Below the pieces are notes generated by a model. It worked only from the letters and a program-made list of their open reading frames with translations. It was not told where the DNA came from and ran no database searches. From CAYRML01 sp050942825 (GTDB lineage: Bacteria > Bacillota > Dehalobacteriia > UBA4068): 14,528 nt of DNA. The stretch spans positions 1 through 14,528 of the forward strand of contig JBMNOA010000035.1 of the NCBI GenBank assembly GCA_050942825.1, read 5' to 3'. A program made the position numbers and the translations under genes. This document shows, one piece after another, positions 7,117 to 13,002 of the stretch (position 1 is the stretch's first letter; each line of letters starts with the position of its first letter).

Positions 7117-8015
7117 CAATTTAGATTTAATGTCTTATTTTTGTCGGCATCTATTCTCTTTTTATGAGCTATAGCGGAAGGGGTTATAGCCATACCGCCC
7201 AAAGCCGTTTCCCTGAGAGAAGACGGTATATTATTACCTACTCGATACATAGCCTCCACCATTTCATCAAAAGGTACTACAGCTTTTATACCTGCCAAAA
7301 TTATATCAGCGGCTAACAAAGCATTGGCAACACCCATAGCATTGCGGGTATTACAAGGGCTTTCTACAAGGCCTGCTATGGGATCACAAACCAACCCCAA
7401 TACATTGGACATAGCTATGGATGAGGCATCCAAAGCCTGCTCAGGGCTACCTCCCATTATTTCCACCGCAGCAGCTGCTGCTATGGAAGAGGCTACGCCC
7501 ACCTCCGCCTGACAACCGCCCACAGCTCCGGAAATAGTAGCTTTGCTGGCATATACTATACCGACGGCTCCTGCAGTCAACAAACCTTTGAGCAAATCCT
7601 CTTCTTTTAACCCTTGAGTTTTTTCTAGAGAAAAAAGCAAGGCCGGCAGCACCCCGCAAGAACCGGCTGTTGGGGCTGCAACTACTTTACCCATAGAAGC
7701 ATTAACTTCTAAAGCAGCTAATGAATAAGCAACTGCTAAAGCAATATTATAACCACAAAGGGGATTCTCGTCCAATCTGCGCCAGATTTTAGCAGACTCT
7801 CCACCAATAATTTTACCGTAATACTTTTTATCCGGCTGGTGTAAAGGATTATTGACACTATGGCGCATCACAGACAAAGACTCCTTTAATCTTTGCAGGA
7901 TAGCTTCTTCACTTTGATTATTTTCCATAGCTTCTCTTTGTAGCATAATTTGATGTATGGGTAAATTATGCTTTAAGGACAAAAACAAAAGGTCTTTGCC
8001 TGTAGAAAATTTCAT
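7116..8015 (-). CDS. sdaAA: L-serine ammonia-lyase, iron-sulfur-dependent, alpha subunit
   Basis: The 299-residue catalytic subunit of the two-subunit type-2 L-serine dehydratase, which converts L-serine to pyruvate and NH4+ using a [4Fe-4S] cluster instead of PLP. Cysteines in GGCQAEVG (C168), VCDPIAG (C210) and ESPC (C221) have the 42- and 11-residue spacing of known cluster ligands. The conserved GSCGVLPALL (119-128) and the glycine/alanine-rich core are present. The ATG at 8015 is 8 nt after GGAGG, while an in-frame TTG at 8021 is only 2 nt away, so the ATG is chosen. It follows sdaAB by 14 bp and overlaps the yfbR ribosome site. Cluster sensitivity to oxygen fits an anaerobe. Confidence 0.95.
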   Translation of the reverse strand: MKFSTGKDLLFLSLKHNLPIHQIMLQREAMENNQSEEAILQRLKESLSVMRHSVNNPLHQPDKKYYGKIIGGESAKIWRRLDENPLCGYNIALAVAYSLAALEVNASMGKVVAAPTAGSCGVLPALLFSLEKTQGLKEEDLLKGLLTAGAVGIVYASKATISGAVGGCQAEVGVASSIAAAAAVEIMGGSPEQALDASSIAMSNVLGLVCDPIAGLVESPCNTRNAMGVANALLAADIILAGIKAVVPFDEMVEAMYRVGNNIPSSLRETALGGMAITPSAIAHKKRIDADKNKTLNLN

Positions 8016-8029
8016 AAACAAAACCTCCC

Positions 8030-8701
8030 TTACAAGCTGACTGCTTCCAAAAAAATAGCTTTGTGAATAAAAGGCAAAGCCGTTATCTCCTGTACAGAAT
8101 CATGCGGCAGCACTTCATCAGTTTCTAGAACTATCATGGCTTTATCAAAGCGCGCTTCACGGAATAACTTCATAGAAGCCACATTATAGCCCTTTTTCGC
8201 AATTATATCTGTTATAGCAGCCAAAACCCCCGGTCTATCATCATGTATAGTTATCAAAGTAGGGTAATCTCCGGAAAAATCAACTTCATTATCATCTATC
8301 TTGATTATGCGGATAGATCCACCACCCACCGAGCAACCCAAAACTTTCATTTCACCCCAAGCGCCCCGCATTGTAATTTCCACACTGTTGGGATGTACAT
8401 CACCTAAATCAGCCTCTTGATAACTATATTTCAATCCTCTTTTTTGTGCAAGGGAAAAGGCATCCTTGATCCGTTCATCGGCCGGCTTAATACCCATCAC
8501 CCCGGCTAAAAGAGCTTTATCTGTACCATGACCGCTTCTTGTTTCGGCAAAGGAACCGTGCAACCTAAAAAAAACCTCCTCTATAGCCCCGGGCGCCATT
8601 TTACCCACTAAATAGCCAAGACGTGCAGCTCCGGCAGTATGGGAGCTGGAGGGACCCACCATAATAGGGCCGATTATATCAAAGAGGCCATATTGAAGCA
8701 T
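8030..8701 (-). CDS. sdaAB: L-serine ammonia-lyase, iron-sulfur-dependent, beta subunit
   Basis: The 223-residue partner of SdaAA. The N-terminal serine-dehydratase beta domain shows GPSSSHTAGAARLG (16-29) and the SGHGTDKALL segment. The C-terminal ACT domain (about 147-220) begins with TLITIHDDRPGVLAAI and is expected to bind serine or another amino acid as an effector, or to hold the dimer together. AGGAG lies 8 nt before the ATG. It is first in the operon sdaAB-sdaAA-yfbR, with a promoter at 8730-8758. The beta-before-alpha order is common in Bacillota. Confidence 0.95.
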   Translation of the reverse strand: MLQYGLFDIIGPIMVGPSSSHTAGAARLGYLVGKMAPGAIEEVFFRLHGSFAETRSGHGTDKALLAGVMGIKPADERIKDAFSLAQKRGLKYSYQEADLGDVHPNSVEITMRGAWGEMKVLGCSVGGGSIRIIKIDDNEVDFSGDYPTLITIHDDRPGVLAAITDIIAKKGYNVASMKLFREARFDKAMIVLETDEVLPHDSVQEITALPFIHKAIFLEAVSL

Positions 8702-8729
8702 CTCATCAACTCCTATGCTCTTTCACTTA

Positions 8730-8758
8730 ATTATACACTTGTGTATATTAAGTAGCAA
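8730..8758 (-). promoter_or_regulatory. Promoter of the sdaAB-sdaAA-yfbR operon
   Basis: On the minus strand, TTGCTA (8758 to 8753, 4 of 6), a 17-bp spacer and a perfect TATAAT (8735 to 8730). The -10 is about 29 bp before the sdaAB ATG and is preceded by the palindrome at 8732-8747. Confidence 0.72.
8732..8747. promoter_or_regulatory. Palindromic operator candidate over the sda promoter
   Basis: TATACAC-TT-GTGTATA: arms of 7 bp around 2 bp, covering part of the -10 and the spacer. CTTAAT (8726-8731) and ATTAAG (8747-8752) flank it as an outer inverted pair, shifted by one base. A dimeric repressor here would block RNA polymerase. No regulator gene is adjacent. Confidence 0.5.
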
Positions 8759-8798
8759 TAATAAACAAGCATAGCTAAACCATGCTTGCTTTATTATT
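8757..8798. other. Long hairpin just upstream of the sda promoter
   Basis: AATAATAAACAAGCAT (8757-8772) pairs with 8782-8798 over 16 bp, with one bulged C at 8789 and a 9-nt loop. Its left end overlaps the -35 hexamer of sdaAB. There is no clear T-run on the minus-strand side. It could be a backup terminator for the gene at 8949 or a binding-site structure; function undecided. Confidence 0.5.
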
Positions 8799-8903
8799 AA
8801 CTATTTGCCCTCAATTTATAATCATGTAAAAGAAATCGCTACTCTTTTCTCACCTTGCCAAAAAAAAAATTGGGATAATAAATATATCAACCCGCTCATG
8901 ACC

Positions 8904-8928
8904 AAAAAAAGAGAGGCAAGCTCTCTTT
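8904..8928 (-). terminator. Intrinsic terminator after the HD-GYP-like gene
   Basis: Stem AAAGAGAG (8908-8915) with CTCTCTTT (8921-8928), a 5-nt loop and seven A on the plus strand (8904-8910) that give a U7 tail on the minus strand. It lies about 20 bp past the stop of the gene at 8949. Confidence 0.85.
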
Positions 8929-8948
8929 AAAATATCTTATTATTTAGT

Positions 8949-9761
8949 CTAGTGCCAAGAAAAAATATGCCTGCGATTGACAGCAAATAATTTCTTTGCT
9001 CCCATCAGCTTAATAAAGGCCTCCAGAACTTCAGGATCAAGAACAGTATTAGCATAATAGGTCAACTCTTCCAAGGCCTCATAGCATACCATGGCATTAG
9101 TTCTGCCCGGGGGGTAGATCAAATAATCATAAATCCAGACAACCGTAAAAATTCGGCAGGCCAAAGGGATATTCTCGCCTTTGATTCCCAACACACCGCC
9201 TCCATTATAATATTCACCATAACAGCGAACCAGCGGAGCAATTTTGGACAAATGCGGAATAGACTTGACAATTTCCGTACCGATATTAATATGATTGTCC
9301 CATAATTCCTGTTCTTTTTGAGAAAGTTCTTTTTTTGATTCCAGGACTGATAAAGGGATACCGATTTGACCTATATTATAGCAATAGCAAAACAACCGCA
9401 AAGCATCTTTATCTTCATAACTCATTTTAAAATAATTAGCCAAACGCATAGCGTGATAAAGTATACGCTCAGATTTCAAATGGCTTTCCGCACATCCACA
9501 AAGACTGGGAGGATCTTGTATCGAGGTAAAACTAAAATTAAATAAAAATTTGCGGCCTGTTTTGTGGCAATAATTGCGCCAGGCCAGAAAAATAAAAAGC
9601 GCCGCTATTATCAGTCGCAAAAACAGACGTGAAGCAGGCGCTCCGGAACCTATGGCAGCAGCAAATTCTAAATCGTGAGAAAAGGAAAGAATAGTGGAAT
9701 CCACTAGCCAAAAGACCCATGAACCAAGACCGGCAATAATAAAAGAAGAATATTGTCGCAT
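8949..9761 (-). CDS. Membrane-anchored degenerate HD-GYP-like protein
   Basis: 270 residues. Two N-terminal membrane segments (about 7-25 and 46-63) precede a cytosolic domain of about 180 residues whose layout follows HD-GYP phosphodiesterases (c-di-GMP hydrolases). The match covers IGQIGIPLSVL (130-140), NHINIGTEIV (156-165), IAPLVR (174-179), a G-x-x-IP-x-x-x-RIF stretch (195-205) and LDPEVLEAF (241-249). The key residues are missing: the HD pair is Y128-N129, the HHxE region is C180-Y-G-E183, the GYP tripeptide is GVL (189-191), and the aspartate of the VAD motif is W209. H157 and E183 remain. It is therefore probably catalytically dead, acting as a binding or scaffold protein (inference). 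AAGGGG lies 9 nt before the ATG. It lies 127 bp downstream of rlmH and ends in a strong terminator. Confidence 0.72.
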   Translation of the reverse strand: MRQYSSFIIAGLGSWVFWLVDSTILSFSHDLEFAAAIGSGAPASRLFLRLIIAALFIFLAWRNYCHKTGRKFLFNFSFTSIQDPPSLCGCAESHLKSERILYHAMRLANYFKMSYEDKDALRLFCYCYNIGQIGIPLSVLESKKELSQKEQELWDNHINIGTEIVKSIPHLSKIAPLVRCYGEYYNGGGVLGIKGENIPLACRIFTVVWIYDYLIYPPGRTNAMVCYEALEELTYYANTVLDPEVLEAFIKLMGAKKLFAVNRRHIFSWH

Positions 9762-9888
9762 CAGTTAATTCCCCTTCCCACGAAGATATAATATTTTAAC
9801 TATATATGGTATAAGTTCAACATTATTATCTATTTTCCTGCCTAAATATGGAATTTTTTCTATAAAATTTCCTTTTTAAAATAAAATT

Positions 9889-10368
9889 TTATTTATGGTA
9901 GGTATGGCCTAAGCTGATTTTAAATGCACGGTAAATCTGCTCTAATAAAATCAACCTCATAAGCTGGTGCGGGTAAGTCATATTGCCAAAAGACAAAACA
10001 AAATCAGCCTCGTCGATCACATTTTTGGCCAAACCATATGAACCTCCGATAGAAAAAGCCAGGTGGCTTTGGCCTCTCAAGGCTAATTCATGAAAATGTT
10101 GCGCTAACTGCTGGGAAGATAGGTTTTTACCACGCATATCAAGCGCCATATGATAACAATCTTTGGGTAAAGCATCTAAAATTCTTCTCCCCTCAGCCTC
10201 TTTTATTTGCTCTGTTTGGTTAAGAGAGGGGTTAGCGGGGGATTTTTCTTCATTTAGCTCATATATCTTTAATTTAGCCAGAGGGCCTAGCCGTTTAAGG
10301 TATTCGGCTACGCCCTCCTTCAAATAGTTTTCTTTAAGTTTACCAATGCATAAAATACTTATTTGCAT
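9889..10368 (-). CDS. rlmH: 23S rRNA pseudouridine-1915 N3-methyltransferase
   Basis: A 159-residue SPOUT methyltransferase that uses SAM to methylate pseudouridine 1915 in helix 69 of 23S rRNA, acting on assembled 70S ribosomes. The SAM-binding trefoil knot includes FSIGGSYGL (105-113) and SFGNMTYPHQLMR (126-138), followed by EQIYRAFKI. The tail HTYHK is the conserved C-terminal signature needed for catalysis. The length matches the family (155-160). The start is 4 bp after the htrA stop, with AGGAG 12 nt upstream inside htrA, a rather long spacing that suggests coupling. It is the third gene of walJ-htrA-rlmH, a standard order in Bacillota. Confidence 0.95.
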   Translation of the reverse strand: MQISILCIGKLKENYLKEGVAEYLKRLGPLAKLKIYELNEEKSPANPSLNQTEQIKEAEGRRILDALPKDCYHMALDMRGKNLSSQQLAQHFHELALRGQSHLAFSIGGSYGLAKNVIDEADFVLSFGNMTYPHQLMRLILLEQIYRAFKISLGHTYHK

Positions 10369-10372
10369 TAAT

Positions 10373-11503
10373 CTACAGTTCTCCTAATTTAACAATAATA
10401 TTTTCTTCTTTACCTTTTCTTAAAACAGTTACTTTTACCTCGTCACCAATTTTTTTACTAAAAATAGCCTCCTGCAATTGATATCCATCTTCGATTTTTT
10501 TATCATCAATAGCAATAATGATATCATACGCCTCCATACCGGCCGTTTGGGCAGGTCCTCTGCTGATAGGGGATACAACTACTCCATAATCTATCGGCAA
10601 ATCATTATAGGCGGCAATTTGTTTAGTAATATCTCCTATGATGGTAACACCCAACGCTGGACGAATAACTTTTTTATACTTGATCAGATCATCGGTTATC
10701 TCTTTAACTGTATTACTGGGAATGGCAAAACCCATTCCTTCATATTCAGTACTTGATATTTTTATAGTATTTATACCGATCAATTCACCTTGGCTATTTA
10801 CCAAAGCACCGCCTGAATTGCCGGGATTGATAGCCGCATCTGTTTGAATAAGACGTGATTGCTGACCTTCATTGGTCATAATTATTCTATTCAAACCACT
10901 AACAACACCCGCCGTAACAGAACGAGCAAAGCTTTCCCCACCGGGATTACCGATAGCTATGGCTAATTCCCCGACCATAACTTTATCAGAATCACCAAAA
11001 TCCACTACCGACAAATTATCAGCTTCTACCTTAATCACCGCCAGATCGCTAAGAACATCTGTGGCCACTAATTTAGCATCTAATACCCTACCATCTGCTA
11101 AACTGACAGTAATTTTATGTGCCCCGCTGACCACATGATTATTAGTAACGATATAGCCATCCTTAGAAATAACTACACCGGAGCCTGTTCCTTGCTCCAT
11201 TTCCAAAGTTCCTAAATAAAAATCATTAGCAGTAGCTATATTGCTGATACAAACTACCGCGGGGGATACTTTATTAGATACGGTACTAACCAGAGAAACT
11301 TCTGTATTCCAAGAAGTGGGATAAGCATATTGCTGATCATTATTTGTCCCTTCTTGAGTATTGACATCGGCACCACTCAAAAGCCCAAAATTAGTAGCTA
11401 AATAAATAGATAGTATACCCCCTAAAATAGCTGCTACTACCATCAAAATAATAATAAAAAGTACAAATGTTCCCGACTTTCTTTTCTCTTGAAAGTAACT
11501 CAT
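10373..11503 (-). CDS. htrA: HtrA/DegP-family serine protease with PDZ domain
   Basis: A 376-residue surface quality-control protease. A basic cytosolic N-terminus and one membrane helix (about 12-37) anchor it, then a low-complexity linker leads to the S1C domain: H123 in TNNHVV, D153 in SDLAVIKV and S230 in NPGNSGGALVN. A single PDZ domain occupies about 283-376 and includes GVVVSPISRGPAQTAG. All catalytic residues are intact. GGGAGG lies 5 nt before the ATG. It is placed 26 bp after walJ and 4 bp before rlmH, an order typical of Bacillota where the block usually follows walRK; those kinase genes are not here. Its role is degrading misfolded exported proteins. Confidence 0.93.
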   Translation of the reverse strand: MSYFQEKRKSGTFVLFIIILMVVAAILGGILSIYLATNFGLLSGADVNTQEGTNNDQQYAYPTSWNTEVSLVSTVSNKVSPAVVCISNIATANDFYLGTLEMEQGTGSGVVISKDGYIVTNNHVVSGAHKITVSLADGRVLDAKLVATDVLSDLAVIKVEADNLSVVDFGDSDKVMVGELAIAIGNPGGESFARSVTAGVVSGLNRIIMTNEGQQSRLIQTDAAINPGNSGGALVNSQGELIGINTIKISSTEYEGMGFAIPSNTVKEITDDLIKYKKVIRPALGVTIIGDITKQIAAYNDLPIDYGVVVSPISRGPAQTAGMEAYDIIIAIDDKKIEDGYQLQEAIFSKKIGDEVKVTVLRKGKEENIIVKLGEL

Positions 11504-11529
11504 AATAACCTCCCTTAATAATTGTATTA

Positions 11530-12306
11530 TTAAGCTAACTTGATCAAAGGTGATACAGTTCTATTTTTTGCTGCGGTAATGGAGCAGTGACAAGCAAATT
11601 TCAAATGAGACAGCATTTGTTTGATTTCAGTCAAAGCAGTTACTTCATTATTGTTTATCTCACTTAAATGAGCCAAAAGCACAGACCGAGTCTTTTGTGT
11701 AACTATCTTCGACAAGGCCAGGGCACTTTGTTTATTAGAAAGATGTCCTTTGGGACCGGCTATGCGCTTTTTCAAAAAATATGGATAAGGCCCAAAGGCT
11801 AACATATCAGAGCTATGATTGGCCTCTAGAATCAAACCGTCACAACCTGTAAGAAACTTGATCATAGTGGGACTAACCTGACCCGTATCCGTAGCTAAAC
11901 CGACCTTTTTTTCCCGATGGCGAAAAATCATACCCACAGGCTGGATTGCGTCATGCGAAGTCTTAAAAAAATCTATTGATAAATCTCCGATTTGCATATC
12001 ATATTCAAAATGATGCCTCTGCCAAGGCAGAAAATCTTCATAAAAAGGCAAACTGCCCCAAGTAAGATCAGATGCAAAAACAGGAATATTATAACGGCTG
12101 GAGCTGACCGGCACACCACGTATATGATCAGTATGCTCATGACTAATAAAAATAGCATCTATATCAGATAAATTCACCCCTATCTGAGATAATGCTTTTT
12201 CTAAATAGCGGCAAGAACAACCTACATCAACCAATATCTTAGTATTTCCTCCACTTATATATGTACAATTACCGGCAGAACCACTCATCAAAGTTGTAAA
12301 TTCCAT
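11530..12306 (-). CDS. walJ: WalJ/YycJ-type metallo-beta-lactamase-fold hydrolase
   Basis: A 258-residue cytosolic MBL-fold protein. The metal motif is HEHTDH (56-61), with D140 in ATDTG, H164 in EANHS, GHLSN (187-191) and H213 in LAHLSEINN. The opening MEFTTLMSGSAGNCTYI and the LSEINN segment are hallmarks of YycJ/WalJ, an exonuclease-like protein linked in Bacillus and relatives to DNA damage response and coordination of division with DNA replication. GGGGAG lies 6 nt before the ATG. It is the first gene of walJ-htrA-rlmH and is divergent from the small HMA-like gene, 156 bp away. Confidence 0.92.
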   Translation of the reverse strand: MEFTTLMSGSAGNCTYISGGNTKILVDVGCSCRYLEKALSQIGVNLSDIDAIFISHEHTDHIRGVPVSSSRYNIPVFASDLTWGSLPFYEDFLPWQRHHFEYDMQIGDLSIDFFKTSHDAIQPVGMIFRHREKKVGLATDTGQVSPTMIKFLTGCDGLILEANHSSDMLAFGPYPYFLKKRIAGPKGHLSNKQSALALSKIVTQKTRSVLLAHLSEINNNEVTALTEIKQMLSHLKFACHCSITAAKNRTVSPLIKLA

Positions 12307-12338
12307 TATTTTCTCCCCAAAAATTATATGACATTTTT

Positions 12339-12368
12339 ATTTTATCATATGGCTTCCTTCTTAAACAA
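12339..12368 (-). promoter_or_regulatory. Possible promoter of walJ-htrA-rlmH
   Basis: On the minus strand, TTGTTT (12368 to 12363), an 18-bp spacer and TAAAAT (12344 to 12339, 5 of 6), about 33 bp before the walJ ATG. The -35 is weak and the region is AT-rich, so chance matches are likely. Confidence 0.35.
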
Positions 12369-12400
12369 TAAGATATTAAAGTAAAAAATAATAAAAATAT

Positions 12401-12438
12401 AGCAAATTTATTTAAAATATGATAATATAAAGCAAATT
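12401..12438. repeat. Direct repeat AGCAAATT in the walJ/HMA divergent region
   Basis: The octamer AGCAAATT occurs at 12401-12408 and 12431-12438, exactly 30 bp apart (about three helix turns), flanking an AT-rich stretch with TATGATAAT (12418-12426). The second copy is 25 bp before the HMA-like start codon. It could be paired protein-binding sites; given the AT content, coincidence is possible. Confidence 0.35.
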
Positions 12439-12462
12439 AGATAATTAAAGGAGGTTTATAGC

Positions 12463-12693
12463 ATGTGCGATGTTTGCGCTTATCATGATCATCAAATATC
12501 TATCACACTGCCTATAGCCCATATCGACAACCCCGAAAAAGCCCACGAGCTTCAAGAGACTCTTAACGGTTTACATGGCATCGATAATGTCATTGCTTAC
12601 ATAAATGAAAGACAGGTTTCTTTTACATTAACAGAACATGGTGATATGCAACAAGTGACCGACTCGATTAAAAAATTAGGTCTTCAGGCCTAG
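12463..12693 (+). CDS. Small HMA-like protein with N-terminal CxxC
   Basis: 76 residues. From about residue 12 the predicted order strand-helix-strand-strand-helix-strand, and the text GLHGIDNVIAYINERQVSFTL ending in SIKKLGLQA, resemble heavy-metal-associated (HMA) domains (L-x-G-V-x-x-V, closing LGY-x-A). The usual GMTCxxC loop is absent. Instead the chain opens MCDVCAYHDH, giving C2, C5, H8 and H10 as a possible metal or redox site. AAAGGAGG lies 8 nt before the ATG, an excellent site, so the gene is real. It precedes the ferredoxin gene by 63 bp on the same strand, but that gene has its own -10. Function unknown; a metal carrier or sensor is only inference. Confidence 0.7.
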   Translation: MCDVCAYHDHQISITLPIAHIDNPEKAHELQETLNGLHGIDNVIAYINERQVSFTLTEHGDMQQVTDSIKKLGLQA

Positions 12694-12706
12694 AAAATTA
12701 ATATTT

Positions 12707-12740
12707 TGGTATAATAGAATAAATCCCGTATAAACTATAC
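12707..12740 (+). promoter_or_regulatory. Extended -10 promoter and small palindrome before the ferredoxin gene
   Basis: TGG-TATAAT at 12707-12715 is an extended -10 with a perfect hexamer and no recognisable -35. Downstream, GTATA-AAC-TATAC (12728-12740) is an inverted repeat in the presumed leader, just before the AAGGGGG ribosome site. It may be an operator or a small hairpin. Confidence 0.55.
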
Positions 12741-12756
12741 TCAAAGGGGGATTAAC

Positions 12757-12933
12757 ATGTCTTATAAAATTAATGATAATTGTATTTCTTGCGGAGCTTG
12801 TGCAGAAGTTTGTCCCGTAAGTTGTATCTATCAACCTAATGATGAAAAATACAGTATTGATGCTGACAGATGTATAGACTGTGGCGCTTGTGCAGAGGTG
12901 TGCCCTGTAGATGCACCAGAAAAAGATGAGTAA
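12757..12933 (+). CDS. 2[4Fe-4S] ferredoxin
   Basis: A 58-residue bacterial ferredoxin carrying low-potential electrons in the cytosol. Two near-identical cluster motifs are present: CISCGACAEVCP (residues 9-20) and CIDCGACAEVCP (39-50), each CxxCxxCxxxCP. An extra Cys sits at 23 (PVSC), whereas the second half has PVDAP. The internal duplication and the length are those of clostridial-type ferredoxins (about 55-60). AAGGGGG lies 6 nt before the ATG and an extended -10 lies upstream. It converges on the M23 gene with a shared terminator. The redox partners are unknown. Confidence 0.95.
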   Translation: MSYKINDNCISCGACAEVCPVSCIYQPNDEKYSIDADRCIDCGACAEVCPVDAPEKDE

Positions 12934-12962
12934 ATAAAAACAAAACTTAATACCTATAATAA

Positions 12963-12990
12963 AAAAGTCACGCTTATCAGCGTGACTTTT
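12963..12990. terminator. Bidirectional terminator between the ferredoxin and M23 genes
   Basis: A perfect 12-bp stem, AAAAGTCACGCT (12963-12974) with AGCGTGACTTTT (12979-12990), and a 4-nt loop. T-rich tails occur in both directions, TTTTATTATTCTTT on the plus strand and TTTTTTATTATA on the minus strand. Confidence 0.9.
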
Positions 12991-13002
12991 ATTATTCTTT
13001 AA

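Noticed and set aside
7447..7659. A 70-residue alternative frame within sdaAA
   Set aside because: It is a shadow of a well conserved gene on the same strand; Ser/Arg-rich with no independent start signal.
8949..9761. Calling the gene an active c-di-GMP phosphodiesterase
   Set aside because: The HD pair, both His of the HHxE region and the VAD aspartate are replaced, so hydrolysis is unlikely.
9879..9894. AAATAAAATTTTATTT palindrome at the rlmH stop as a terminator
   Set aside because: It is pure A/T with no room for a loop, overlaps the stop codon and has no distinct U-tract; in such AT-rich DNA it is expected by chance.
12721..12745. A riboswitch in the ferredoxin leader
   Set aside because: The leader is only about 35 nt long and holds one 5-bp inverted repeat, too small for a known riboswitch fold.
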